In this document: piece by piece, positions 13,159 through 25,100 of the stretch
Layout of the letters: each line of letters starts with the position of its first letter
Numbering within the stretch: position 1 is the first letter of the stretch
Assembly (NCBI GenBank): GCA_027382625.1
Contig: JAJKFJ010021806.1
Coordinates: 1-64,000, forward strand
Length of the DNA stretch: 64,000 nucleotides
Direction of reading: 5' to 3'
Origin: Tetmemena sp. SeJ-2015
Taxonomy: Eukaryota > Ciliophora > Spirotrichea > Sporadotrichida > Oxytrichidae
Program-made: the position numbers and the translations under genes
Notes under the pieces: generated by a model
What the model was told of the DNA's origin: nothing
Database searches by the model: none
The model's input: the letters and a program-made list of their open reading frames with translations, nothing else

Positions 13159-15355
13159 TAATTTTAATTATTGAGTCAAAAATAGTTATAGTGTGATCGA
13201 AGATAGAGTTTAGATCAGAAGTAGAACCTCCCTCCTGTAAGAGCACTCTCTAGAGAGGCTTCCCAAGAGTCGTTAATTTAATTGCGTACTAGGAGGAATC
13301 TCCTCTAGTAGCAAGAGAGCGGTAGAAATAACAGTCAGAATCCTAACAGCAACTCTTATTAGCATCAAGCACTCGCAAAATTATAACCAGGTGTGCAAAT
13401 CAATATAGCTACATTAAATTTGATTAAGTGGAAGTTTAAATAATTATATAGTCTAGCAATATAAGCTAAAGCTATGGAAATAATTAAGGAGGAAGAAACT
13501 AGTCGGCACTTGAGAAATACTAGAAATCGCCATCAGGAGCGAACTAAGTTTTATTTTAAATGCTTCCCCAAATATAGTCCAACTAAAGACTGCCGTCTAA
13601 TCTTCAAATTCAAAATGATACTTCTTATATTAATTTAAACTAGGAATTAAAATTATTTGTTGATGATATCTGGAGTGATAATTAAACACTTCTTCATAGA
13701 TTTCAAAGATATAATTCCAAACTTCGAACTTATCAGCAAATAAATTTAGATTAATTAGAGCTCAAAATTATTTAAAAATATGAATTAGAGATTGTACTTA
13801 TATGGTTTCCTCCTTAATCAAAAAAGTAAATAGACTTGAATAAAATATTTTCCATAATAAATTTAATAAAGCAGTAGCCTGGAAGACAATTGAGTTAGCA
13901 AAGATATGGAGGCAATGGAGGAGCTGTCTAGAACTAAATATAAGCCTCCCCTGCTTCTCAAATTAGCAATAACTACAGCTTCTCAAGTCTTAATCAGAAA
14001 GATTCTTCCTCCTTGCTGAGTTCAAGGAATCTTAATCACCATGGTTAGCTTGCAGGCATGATTAAAGGAGCTAACAATGTAAACTATAAACCAAGAAAAT
14101 CTCAGAAGCAATTTTTAATTATGCAGTTTAATGAGTGCGAAAGAATTGAGAAACAAGTACTATGTACCACTTGAGCAAGTGAGAAAGGATCTCTCTGAGA
14201 TGTCTCAGAATAACAATATCAGCAAGCAAGATAGTCTACTACACGCCATGGATGGAGGCAAGGGTTTGCGCAACTACTCTCACATTGTTAATAGTGCAGG
14301 CCCTAATTCTACCAGAGCACACTCACTTGGTAACAACTATCAGTACCAGAGTGAAAAGCTTGTTCAATTGAGCAATGCCAATTCTAACCAGCCTTAGAGA
14401 TACAACTAGCCAAGTACTTTCGATTACAGACCTGCGGGAGGTTCCATTCAGCCAACTTAAAGTCAAAATCAGTAACAGGTTACAATCTTTACTTGACTTT
14501 TATCTTAGCTTAGAAGAGATAAAGCCAAGGAAACTAGCAAACGACAAACCAGAATCAGCTCTATCAAAGACCCTCGCAAATCCCAGTTATATAGAGAAAC
14601 TAAATATAGTTAGCAAGTCCATCCATGCCTGAAACACCAAGACTCGGAGGAGTCCCAATCAAAAGATAGATAGAATCAATAAGCAGCAAAACTAGGAGAG
14701 TCATGAATCCTGATGGCAGAGCTCATAGCAATAATAACCAAAACTTAAACCCTAATCAGTAACAAAACATAACTAGCTCCTTCTAATAAGAAGGTTACTT
14801 ATTATCAATGTTATTTTCTAAAGATGAAAGCTAGTTGCTTAAGAATATCCACAAACAAGCTCAGATGAACATGAGAAATCAACCATCAAGAATCAACTAT
14901 CCTAAAAGAGGGGCTGAAAATAATGATCCACTAGATCGATTCAAGCCTCAATCTTAATTGAGTAGCTAAAACAACAGCAGTAACTAGAATGGAAGATTGA
15001 GATTGCACATTGATAATGAACCTATAGCTCAAAGTGATAGAAGTTATGGGCACTTTTATTTATTTTAAGTCATCACAACGCTAACTTATTACCTTTAGGA
15101 AACTATGGTGCTAGGCCGAGTGCGATGCATTATAACCAGCATTCATAGCTTAACTCTGCAAATAGCGGCAGATCTATTCCAATCAGTACCTCAAATGCAG
15201 GTAACTTAAATCAGCTGAAGCAAAACTTGCTCCCACAATCAAGTGTTCCCCTTTCTCAAAGGAATCAGTACTAGAGCAAAAACACCTCCGCAAATCCTCC
15301 TTAACTCCTTGGAGGCGCTCAATACAATGGGCTGAGAATGAGAGGAAGAATTTGA
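13159..15355 (+). CDS. S/N/Q-rich coding region, probable tail of the NEK kinase or separate gene
   Basis: Directly after the kinase TGA the same frame reads on (LPPVRALSREASQESLIQ, then N/S/Q-rich text) to about 13860. A 12 bp AT-pointer IES at the TGA could join them, but the evidence is weak. From 13900 to 15355 other open stretches follow in changing frames: MSAKELRNKYYVPLEQVRKD (14131), KDPRKSQLYRET, MRNQPSRINYPKRGAENNDP, and NAGNLNQLKQNLLPQSSVPL up to TGA 15353-15355. 13400-13860 is AT-rich and least protein-like. No domain recognised. Confidence 0.4.
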
Positions 15356-15751
15356 GTTAAATATCTATATCTAATTATTGAAATCACTTGCTAAATGTTT
15401 GGTATCAATATTTTACAGAGAGATAATATTTTAGCATAAATATATAATGATGATAAAAGGCGAAAATGAGAGGCTATAGATTACTAATTCTACTCAATCC
15501 ATAAATTCACAAGGCTAGAAAACTTTCAGAGATTAAATAAATCTCATGGAGTGAAAAAGCCTTGACAAGAAAACATCCTCAATAGGCTTTATATCTTAGA
15601 GTAAAAGACTTAAAGTTAAGGGAGCATGGAACATAAATAATTGGATTTAGTAGGAGATAACTAATCAAGCCTTCTTAATGATTTAAGCTTTAGTAATCTG
15701 AAAGTTTATAACACAATCTACTGTATTCTCATACTTTCTCTCACTTTATTT

Positions 15752-16626
15752 TCATCTTCTTCCAACTTCAGGAGGTGCTTCCGATCTCCCTCTCTGAGCA
15801 GAGCTTTAGTTACTGGCTTCTCCTCCTGCAGCACCAGGCTGTAGACCCCTCATGGGTGTTCTTTATTAACTTTAACTCCTGGGTTGTTGTATGCCTCCCT
15901 GAATTAGTTGCCTAAATCAGCCGCCATGTTTGACTTCATCTTAAGTTAAATGTATTCCTGCAGATCAGCAGGCTAAAACTTCCCACCTGCTTGCATCACT
16001 CCAGCGAATTCTTGGATAGTGTTTATGCCTGTGGATACATCCTCAAAGAGCTTGCAATACTACTCGAACATCTTTGCATGAGAGCGCATCTCATAGTAGA
16101 TCAGTTTTTGAAAGGAGTCCTAAAGAGTTAAGATTTATAATTGGATTTACCTTGTGCTTTTAAAATCTAAGGAGATCCTGAGTCATGAAGCCTATCCCAG
16201 TGTTTTACTATCCTTTCAGCTGCACTTCCTTTACAGAGTCTTGGCATTCTTTTTAGAAGGTTAATAAATCTTGAGCTAGCTCTCTCTGAGTATTCTGCTT
16301 AAATTAAAGAGATAAAATGAATATAATGAAAGTGCTTGTCTTGTTCAAGTTAGTTGATCACTGATATACTCTGACTCATTTATTTATAAATCCTGGTAAA
16401 ACAGGGATTGCACTCTTGATTCTCGTCAAATTTGCCCAAAGCAGCTTAAAAGTCAGTGTTGCCTTTTACACTATCTGAAAAATGCATTACATCTTAGACT
16501 TTAATTACTTTAAGTTGCTTTTTAAAGATTGACAAGAGACTTTTGCAAAGCTTATATCCCAGCGGCTTCAGTTTTCATCTTAGCTGGATATTCCTTAAGT
16601 GCTTCCTCTAACTCCTTTTGGTTCAT
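15752..16626 (-). CDS. BAR-domain-like protein
   Basis: ATG 16626 gives MNQKELEEALKEYPAKMKTE. The helices that follow read VIKVQDVMHFSDSVKGNTDF, QNTQRELAQDLLTFQKECQD, VQLKGQQNTGIGFMTQDLLR, IYYEMRSHAKMFEQYCKLFE and TGINTIQEFAGVMQAGG, a spacing like BAR/amphiphysin helices that bend membranes. A GT-AG intron of 31 nt separates FQKHK from DSFQKL, and an IES lies at 16296-16332. A one-base break lies in an A/T homopolymer near 16530. The last part is Pro/Gly/Gln-rich and has an in-frame TGA near HP, so the true end (15752 or nearby) is uncertain. Confidence 0.6.
16296..16332. other. IES, 37 bp, pointer TGCTT (AAGCA on gene strand)
   Basis: TGCTT at 16296-16300 recurs at 16333-16337. Removal joins LEQDKQ to NTQRELAQDLL in one frame on the minus strand; retained, the frame is lost. 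Confidence 0.85.
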
Positions 16627-16726
16627 ATTTGAATTTTAAATTTTAATAGGTTATTAAAATAGGCTATTTAAACTTTATATAAGTTAGTCTAAGTTCAAAC
16701 TATCTATATCTTCAAATTTATTTCAC

Positions 16727-19462
16727 TCAAGCAGTTGATTTTGAAATGTATAGAAGGAAGTTGTCGCCCACTCTCATCTAGAAAGGCTGCTCTCTATCCT
16801 TGAGATAACCAATTCTCTTTACTTCATTCAGTAGTTCTTCTCTCTGAGGCTTTATTATGATATCCAGTCCAAGTCTATTCTTGTCTATATGTCCTGCATT
16901 CTTAGCAATCATTTTGACTTTGCAAATCGCTCCATCTACTCCTGCATACTCTACTCTCTTAATGTCGAATAATTCTCTCAGGAAGTTGAGGTCATAGAGG
17001 TCGGATCTTCTCTGATAGTATCTTTCATCATACCATTCTACTACGGCGTCCTCTAACTCGCATATTCTATTAAGATCACAGTAAATCTTTATGGAGCTGT
17101 CCCCCTTTCTGAAGAACATATTCCTCTTCGCCTAATCCTTATCGTAATTTAGTACTGATAGCTTTGGTGTCTCTGTTATAACAGGCTGCTCCCATTTAAC
17201 ATCAGAAACTAAACCCTATAGAGAAATCAAGCTCATCGAGAATTCAATGCTATCCCCTAGCAAATCTGTTGAATAGGTTAAGTATAGGTCTCCTTGTTTA
17301 TGTTGTCTTAATGAAGCCAAGTTAATCTAGGGGCTCCTTATTTACAAGCATCAAATTTAAACTCAGCCTTGTACTTGTTCTTATCCCCGAATATCTAGTA
17401 GGAATAGGCAATTCTTAGTGTCTTGTTTCCTCCAAAGAGTTATTTGCAGTTGCTGAGCAACTCACAGTCTAGTACTCTATCTAACCTCATTCCCTTTTGT
17501 CCGCAGAAGGATATGGGCATGGTTTGAGTAAAGGACTGCTTGTAAAAGAAGAAGTCTATGTAAGTCTAAACGAACTAATTCTCAATCGAGTTTGAATACT
17601 CATCGATCGATTAGAGGGAACTTGTATGCCAGGATGGGGATAGCATCAGCAGCTTGAAGAATAAAGTGTGATCGTAAGAGATCAGTGAGATTATTATATC
17701 GGAGCTTATCAGTTAACCTGACTCCCCAAATTTAACTAACTCTCTAGCCTCTTCTTCGTATTGATTTTAATGTATTTGCATATGTGCCTCTTGCATATCA
17801 TAGTTTAATTGTTAAGCTATATTACTACTACCGTCATTGATATAGTTCTAATTCATTTGTTGGTTGTAAGCCTCCGCATCTTAGAACAACTGATTCTTAT
17901 TGTAGTAAACTCTCTCTGTGGTGAGAATATTTTGCTTATAATTCGAATTTTGGTTGCTGTTTATTTGCTGAGAAACCATAAACGAGGTTTATCTGGGAGA
18001 TGCGTCTGTCTTTGCTTTAAAATTTGTGTTAGGCGTTTGATTCATAGATTTTGGTGGCAAGTCATAGTTGAAGGAGTTGCCAAAGTAAAACAAAGCATAA
18101 ATTGAAATTCAAAGGCTTTCTTGTTTGAATACTGAGTTGGAGGTTTCAAATTACTATGATTCTGTATATGTTAACCTGACACTATATTCTCCTTGTGCTA
18201 TCTTATTTAAGAAGTTTAGCCCTTCCTTTACTTGGGTTGCTAAGTCTGAGTAGCTGACATCTTTTTCCCTCCTCTGGAGTGTTTAAGCTACTTCAACAGT
18301 CTCATTTGAGTTTGATAAATATCGATATCCTAGGTTTGATTTTCATTCACCAAAACATGATTCTCTTCCATCATCAAGTTTTGAGTTCTATGATTCAATT
18401 AGGCTCTATTTACATCCAAATTTCCAACAGTAGAGGTTGAATTTGGCAAGAACTACTGAGAACTAAAATTCTATAACTGAGCAATCTAAAGCACTCTCTG
18501 ATTATCGTTCATTCCTTCGAAGGCCCCATTGCTTTGAAAAGAGAGAGTGTTGAATCCTTAGTTTATAAATCCTTATGAAGGAGAGCTATTCCCGTTTTAG
18601 TTAGTGTTTACTCCTCCAATACTTTAGTATCTGCCAGAGACTTCAACAACAAATATTTTATGAAAACTTATTGCTGCTCTTAATTCCCTGAGTGAGCTGA
18701 CTTAGAATGAAGTCTTCCTAGGCTTGAAGTTCCTGTGAACTGCTGCGTATGATAATTATTTCCTGATTAGTTTTAGTGTTAAAATGTAGGAAAGAAATTG
18801 GAAGTGCTATTGAAGCTCTAAAGTCCAATTTGCTTTGAGTTTTGCAAGACTTGCTTGGTTTAGTAGCTATCTGAGAAGTTGTAGTTGTGATTGCTCTTGC
18901 CATTAAAACTAGATCTTTCATCTTTGATTGAATGATGTTTCTATTGCTGATACTACTATCTACTTTGCTTATTTTAAGTAGGATCCATTTTAAAAGAGCT
19001 TGAGTTCTTCTCTTCACTTCTATCGTTCATATTGAATTACATATTTTTAACATTCTCAGTTTGGAGCATTTACCTTTACTTGTAGTTAGTCAAGGCCTGA
19101 CTATCTCCACCATTTTCAGGATGTGAGTGCAGCATCTAGCTAAGATTAAGTTCTTAGGTCTTTTGGAATCTGCCATTCTGATTTATTAGGCCTGCGTTAG
19201 AGTGGCTTCTTTGATTGAAGAGCATAGTGAAATGAGGATTGAACTGGCTCTAAGAGTTGTTATTGCTTTGTGAAGGGGTATCAGAACTGTTTTAGAAGGC
19301 TGAGCCCATTAAGTTTCCAAACCTGGAGGATTAGTTAGGTTCGAGCTTGACTTCATGACTCTGATTTTGCAAACTGTGAGCTTTGGTGAGATTAGTGAGG
19401 CTGTTTGTGCTTCCATGATTCCCTGATGCGATAAAGGAATGAAGATTCGTGGCTGATGACAT
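16727..19462 (-). CDS. Ciliate protein with N/Q-rich N-terminus and conserved C-terminal domain, function unknown
   Basis: ATG 19462 starts MSSATNLHSFIASGNHGSTN and about 500 residues of N/S/Q-rich sequence. From about 17760 a folded region follows: ELVKFGESGQLISSDIIISL, YDHTLFFKLLMLSPSWHTSS, SIDEYSNSIENQFVQTYIDF, FTQTMPISFCGQKGMRLDRV, ISLQGLVSDVKWEQPVITET, IYCDLNRICELEDAVVEWYD and IAKNAGHIDKNRLGLDIIIK, stopping at TGA 16729-16727. From memory this resembles ciliate proteins often labelled 'cyclin-like F-box', but I see no F-box and would not assign a function. Two clear IESs lie in the N-rich part; small frame changes near 17330 and 17360 remain. Confidence 0.65.
18081..18109. other. IES, 29 bp, pointer CAAAG (CTTTG on gene strand)
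   Basis: CAAAG at 18081-18085 recurs at 18110-18114. On the minus strand removal joins KKAFG to NSFNYDLPPKS in frame; retained, a TGA follows in the N-rich frame. Confidence 0.8.
18640..18665. other. IES, 26 bp, pointer ACTT (AAGT on gene strand)
   Basis: ACTT at 18640-18643 recurs at 18666-18669. Removal joins NQEQQQVSG to RYQSIGGVNTNQ on the minus strand in one frame. Confidence 0.75.
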
Positions 19463-20009
19463 TTAAGTAAGTAATATAAAATTTATTTGCTTCTCTTTCT
19501 ATAAAACTCTAGAAGTCATCGCTGATAAAATTTGCTGTTTATTCTTAGAATTAGACCTTGCAGTTTATTAAAGAAGTGTAATTTAGCCATTTGAAGGAGT
19601 GACGGCATGGGAATGGGCTACAGTTTATGGATATAGTGGAGGTTAATTTTAAGTATTATGCCTCTGATTTGCTTTTGGAGGTCTTCCATCCTAAGGCAAG
19701 GTTAATTTATTTGACCCAATTATGGATTTATGCTGAGAGTTATTCTATAAAGTTTGACTTCCATTCAGATTCTAGCCTTAGTTTCTTAAGCCACCTCCTC
19801 CACCACCAAAGTTTGAAACAGAGAAATGCGTCTCTGAATTCCTGTGTTGTAAATTTAACACAGGATTTTCATTTCTGCTGTCTTAATTTGGAGGTAAGAG
19901 TTTGTCACTTTGATTTCCCATTATTAGTAGTTTGAATTTAAATTATATTCTTAAGTCCCAGACAAAATCAGGATTAATTATTCTTCTAAATGAAATTAAT
20001 TAATTATGA
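19463..20009. other. Spacer between two minus-strand genes
   Basis: No convincing gene. A 102-codon ATG frame on the plus strand (19627-19935) lacks any TAA/TAG glutamine and is biased to aromatic residues, unlike the real genes here. This interval is upstream of the gene ending at 19462 and downstream of the one ending at 20010. Confidence 0.5.
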
Positions 20010-22011
20010 TCAAAATCCACTACTAGCAAAGGGTCTTCCGTAGCAGAATTCTTGAATTCCCCAGGCGTAGATGTCATAGCTGTTACCTTGATTCCAGACT
20101 AGTCTGTCCTCGAAATTCGAATTCACATAGTAGGGAATTGAGTTGTCAAAGATCCAAACTCCGCTAGTGCAGTTGCCTAGTTAATCCCAAACTATGCCTG
20201 CAAGAATCTGATATTGCTGTGATCCAGATTGGGAGGATCCGTTGTCACCCTAACTTGATTGATTACTGCTACTCTAGTTCTACGAAGTCTCATTTTAACT
20301 TTGACTGTCTGAGCAATTAAAAATACTTTTGATAACGATTGTCTGATTAGTCTTGCGAGTTGTTCTAATCTTCACTTTGTTGCCCTGCCTGCTCCTAATC
20401 AATGGCTTGCAATATACTCATATCAGAGCTATTAAAAGCAGCAGTAGAGTTTGCAGGTAGCCAAGCTACTGTCACATGGAAGTCTCCTTGCATGACAGTC
20501 GCGCACTGCCAGCACTCTGAGTAAAAGTCGGACATTGAGGCGTTCGAATAGATAGCACCCATTTAAAATAAATTTGCCACAGGTAGTCGTTGTACACCCT
20601 TGACAAGATATATCCATTCACGTTCAATGCCATGCTCTCAAGACTCAGTCCCTGACTCGATCTCAATAAATTTCTGATGTTTTGCTACACAGTCAACTCA
20701 ACTTATGTCTTAGCCAGTTGATCGTACTTTAGAATAATATAATGAGAATTCTGAGGATGGTCTCAGCATATTGTTGAATATATCTGTCTAGGTGGTGTTA
20801 AAGTACATGACTTTGATCACTTTGGTCTCCACCACTTGATTCATTTGAGTAACTTTCACTTTGATTTTGGATGGACTAATTCTGGTATTGTGCGTTATTC
20901 TCCGATTACTCACCACAGGCATTTAAAAATAGATTTATAGATAATTTAGAACTGTTAGTCCTCCAGAGAGGTACATCAATAAATAGGAGGCCTTGTCGTT
21001 GATGTTATCTCTCCAGCCTGCGTAGAGGTTCGAATCTGAGCTGCCATCGTAAAGTACCTGCAGCACATCGCATTCTCCATCCCAGTTTAAGAGCAAGTTA
21101 AAAAGCTTATCCAACATTAAAGAAGTGAGGATTAAGAATTTTACTTATCCACGCTTGCTTAGATTTAAGGGCTCTGTTTCTGGCAGTAATCTTAGAAAGA
21201 GTCTGACTAGGCTTCCTCTACTGCTCCGAGTAAAGTTGCTCCTGTAAGTTACTCCCTTAGTTTAATCCAGGCTATATAGATCTCAAAAATTGAAGAGCTA
21301 AAGTCATAGTAGCATATATATTTTAAATTTAAATACAAGCATTAATCAAGATCTTGGCCTTTAAATAGAGAAGAAAGCACATTATCAACTTAGAAGTAGG
21401 CTCTACTATCGGCATCGAGAAAACTTTGTAAATAACCCTGTAGGATTCCTTGGCTTGCGAGATAGTTTTTGCTCTGCACGTAATTCGATAATCTGCTGAG
21501 CTTGTTTGATTATCTTAGCAAAAAATGAAAGCAAATTTTGGAAGGCTCTAATTTAATTCCTTGATACCCCGACTGGAGCTGCACTACCGTTAATGCTATT
21601 TCCTAGTTAAGACAAAGCTGCAAAGTAGTCAAGCTCTGGAGAAGAAATATTCGTCACCTTGCCACTGATCTCTTCAGACTGATTCTAACTTGCTTGAGAG
21701 CTCTCATTATTTTATTGCTCACTCTAGTTGGCAGCATTTCCACTCTCTGCTGACTGATTTTGTTGGGTTGGTATATATGGAACGAAGTTTTGGCCGCCTT
21801 CAGAGCCACCACTACTTTAATTCCTTATGCTTTAGTTCTAATTCTAGTTTTGAGCCTCGCTACTGGAAGACTAATTTGTGAAGTTCTATATGCTCTGATT
21901 TTAGGCTGAACTAGAACTCGAAGAGGCTTGATTAATGTCTTCTGTAATCTGAGTACGAACCGAAGTGGCCAAGCCAAGGGCGATTACTACTGCCAAAATA
22001 GATAGTTTCAT
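20010..22011 (-). CDS. Secreted N/S/Q-rich protein
   Basis: ATG 22011 gives a clear signal peptide, MKLSILAVVIALGLATSVRT, then a Ser/Asn/Gln-rich spacer (SSSSSSAQNQSIQNFTNQSS). Ordered parts follow, with Cys and aromatic residues (LLNWDGECDVLQVLYDG, YSNASMSDFYSECWQCATVM, FHVTVAWLPANSTAAFNSSD). The C-terminus is GVWIFDNSIPYYVNSNFEDR then YDIYAWGIQEFCYGRPF, stopping at TGA 20012-20010. Many N-x-S/T sites fit a secreted or surface glycoprotein. An IES lies at 20306-20339; further frame changes near 20930-21450 are not resolved. No family recognised. Confidence 0.65.
20306..20339. other. IES, 34 bp, pointer TGTCTG (CAGACA on gene strand)
   Basis: TGTCTG at 20306-20311 recurs at 20340-20345. Removal gives NNSQDQSDSQSQNETSQNQS on the minus strand in the frame that continues to the C-terminus; retained, TGA follows. 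Confidence 0.85.
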
Positions 22012-22190
22012 TTTTAAGTTTACCTAAGTTACCTTCACTCCCTTAAATAGCCCTTCAACTCTGATTCCTTGATTGCAGCTTCCTAATCAGTGGCGATAGT
22101 TTCTAAATTAGATATTTCTATAAATACTCAATATGGGATTCACTACTTTGATAAGCTATCAATCAAATTTAGATGAATTAAGTGGAAATA

Positions 22191-25100
22191 TCATTATAAT
22201 TAATTACTTTCATTTTTATAGCTTTAAAAACTAACTTGGTTTTACCTTTTTCCATTAGGCTGCTGGGGTGTAGTAGTACAAGAGTTGGAAGTCGAGGAAG
22301 AGATTTAAGTTGACATTTAATGATCTGAATTTCCAAGAGCGTGCTAGCGCTTTTAGGCTTTTTCGGGAGAGTCAGATTGCTTGACTTGAAGGAAAGGTGT
22401 GCTCACAGTTTGGTCCATCTATTTATTAGAGGTTCCAAAAGTAGATGGATTCTAAGCAATGGATTATCTCATTTGTCCATCATTGCTTAGATTTTTCCTT
22501 CTCTGTTAAAGGGCTGGCAAATGCAAAAGCTAAGATGTAGTTTTATGCTCTAGATATCTCTGATAGACAGCTTCCAAAGATTTCTCTAACTCCAAGGATT
22601 TCGATTTTGCTAGCTCAATGATCCTCTCTGGCAAGCCGACTATTTGCGCCACATTTATTCCAAAACTTCTTCCACACTTTTCTTTCCTAAGTTAGAAAAG
22701 GTAGGTGATTCTCTGGTTCTTTATGTCTAAACTGTAAGTCATAGATGCATTCTAAATCAATGGATGATCCTCGTACTTGGAGCAAAGCTGATGATAATGA
22801 GTTGCAAAAAGGCATCTGCACTATAAAGAGAGATTTAAATTCAAATAAACCTTACTCCAATCTTATCTGCTAAGTGCTACAGAACCGCATCTGCAATTGA
22901 TAAACCATCATAGGTTGAAGTTCCTCTACCTAGTTCATCGATCACAGCTAGAGAATTTTAAGTAGCCTTGTCAAGAATAGATTTAGTCTCTTCCATCTCG
23001 ACATAGAAGGTACTCTTCTTCTCTAGAAGTTTATCTGATGAGCCAAGTCTAGTGAAAATTTTATCCACTGGTGTGAGGACACATTTCTCTGCAGGAACAA
23101 AACAACCCATTTAAGCGATGATAGCCGCCAGACAAGTTTATCTAAGAAGTGTGGATTTACCTCCCATATTTGGCCCAGTCAAAAGTAAAATTGTTGGATG
23201 CTTATCGTCAATTTCGGGAAAGGAGCTTAAATGCTTATTTTAAGGCTCTAGGCAACCAATGACTATATCATTGGGTATAAATTGAGAGGTCTTGAAAACA
23301 GGCTCATCTGAAAATCCTATTGTCGAGGTTTAATTCACCTCAGGACTCATTGTTAAATTAACACAAGGATGCTTCATCTTCTTCAACTCAAGATAGGGCT
23401 TGTAAAAGTTATCTTCTGCTTTGATGAATTAAGGGCGGCAAGTTAATCCATCTGACTTAAAGTAAGTTAGAATCATTTATGCTTACTGACTAAGAGACTG
23501 TAGCCAAAGATGCAAGGCAATCAAGCTCTGCTAGGCAAGCTACAATTTGAGACCAGATTCTCTTTTTCTATCTGAAAATTTCAAAGATAGAGCATAAAAA
23601 GGGCATGATAGCAACTTTGATGTTATACTCAGCATCCTCAAGCTCTGCGACATAAGTTCTTATCTTGCTTGTGATGAATTTCAAGTTTACTTACTAATAA
23701 ACTGTCAATAATAAAGTACAAATTACTGCTGTAGAAGTTCTGACTAATTCAAAGTCAGGAGGTCTTTTGCCCCCATCGACTAGAACTTTTGGGATCTCAA
23801 GCATGTATCTCTAGTGAGTCGAATGAGCAAATTTAATCTCCTTTGTAGTTTTGTATCCAAACATATCTCTCACTTCTTGAAGATGATTATCTAGCCTCCT
23901 TTCAATATCTTGGACTCTCTTTTTCGCAGTATCATAATCAGTGTCAAAGCCTTCAAATGGCTCAGGAATTTTCTCTCCACCTGGACCTGTGGACCAAACT
24001 ATCAAAGCCTCGAACTCTGCAATTGCATTATTGATTTCAGGAAAGAGAGCCAGCTTACTCGCATTAGAGGCTTCTAGCTTCTCTCTAATCATCTTACATC
24101 TTCTCCTTTGAGGTTTCCAGATTTATCACTTTTTACATTAACGCTCTTTTTGGAAGGATCCTTCATTGTAAGTAGTGCTTTGAGTCTTGTAGACTTGAAA
24201 TTTTCTTTGGCTGTTTTGAAAATGGCCAGTATTTGATTCACAAACTTTATCTTCTCTAAAAGATTGAAAAAGTCTCTCAGGCAATCGATGTCGAGCTTTT
24301 CGAAAGTTAAAAGAGACATGTTCGAGCGAGGTAGACAACTTATAGATGTTGGTGCATTCCTTTTCAAAATCTGGCAACTAACAAGACTTTAATAAGAAGA
24401 AATCTTAATCTTACGAGCTTAAGTTTTTCTTAAAACTTAAAGAGCAGATCGTTATGCTTCATTAAATCTGAAACTGCATCAAGTCTGCTGTTAATTTTAT
24501 CAATATCGTAAAGAGGAGAGCTGATCCATTTTTTCAACAGCCTCTTTCCAAAAACTGTTTTAGTGTAATCCAAATAGTGAAAGAGTGATCCTTCTGCTTT
24601 AGGCTTCTCATGGCCTTGAACCTCAAGCAAGTCCAAATGCCTGATCGCTTGTGCATCTACCTCCATATGCGATTTTAGTTAGTTAAAGGGATCGTAGGCC
24701 TGAATCTCAGTTAACTTAATTATCTAGTCATCAATAAGTCTAGTCTTTAGATACATCATCAGCATGGCGTAGCAGATCCAAGTTGCTCCAAAATCGTTTA
24801 TAGAATTTCTGTAATGCTACAACACCTTAGGCCACTTTGATATGTCAGAACCAAAAAGATCGAGGGCAGTCTATAAAATATGATGAATCGGAATATCTTA
24901 CTTTGATACCTCTATGAGGGTCTACTGAGTTCTTACTGAGCGAGATGCTATTCAAATCTGGAGTGAGAGGTTGCTCTTTCAAAATTTTAACTACATCTAG
25001 AGATATATTTTCTCTATCGTAAATAATCTCAATTGGCCTGATTTAGCAAAGTAGAGTTCTCATTTTACTGTACAAGATGTCTTCATCAAACTATCCTAGA

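Noticed and set aside
19627..19935. 102-codon plus-strand frame
   Set aside because: No reassigned Gln codons, no recognisable features, aromatic-rich; judged chance.
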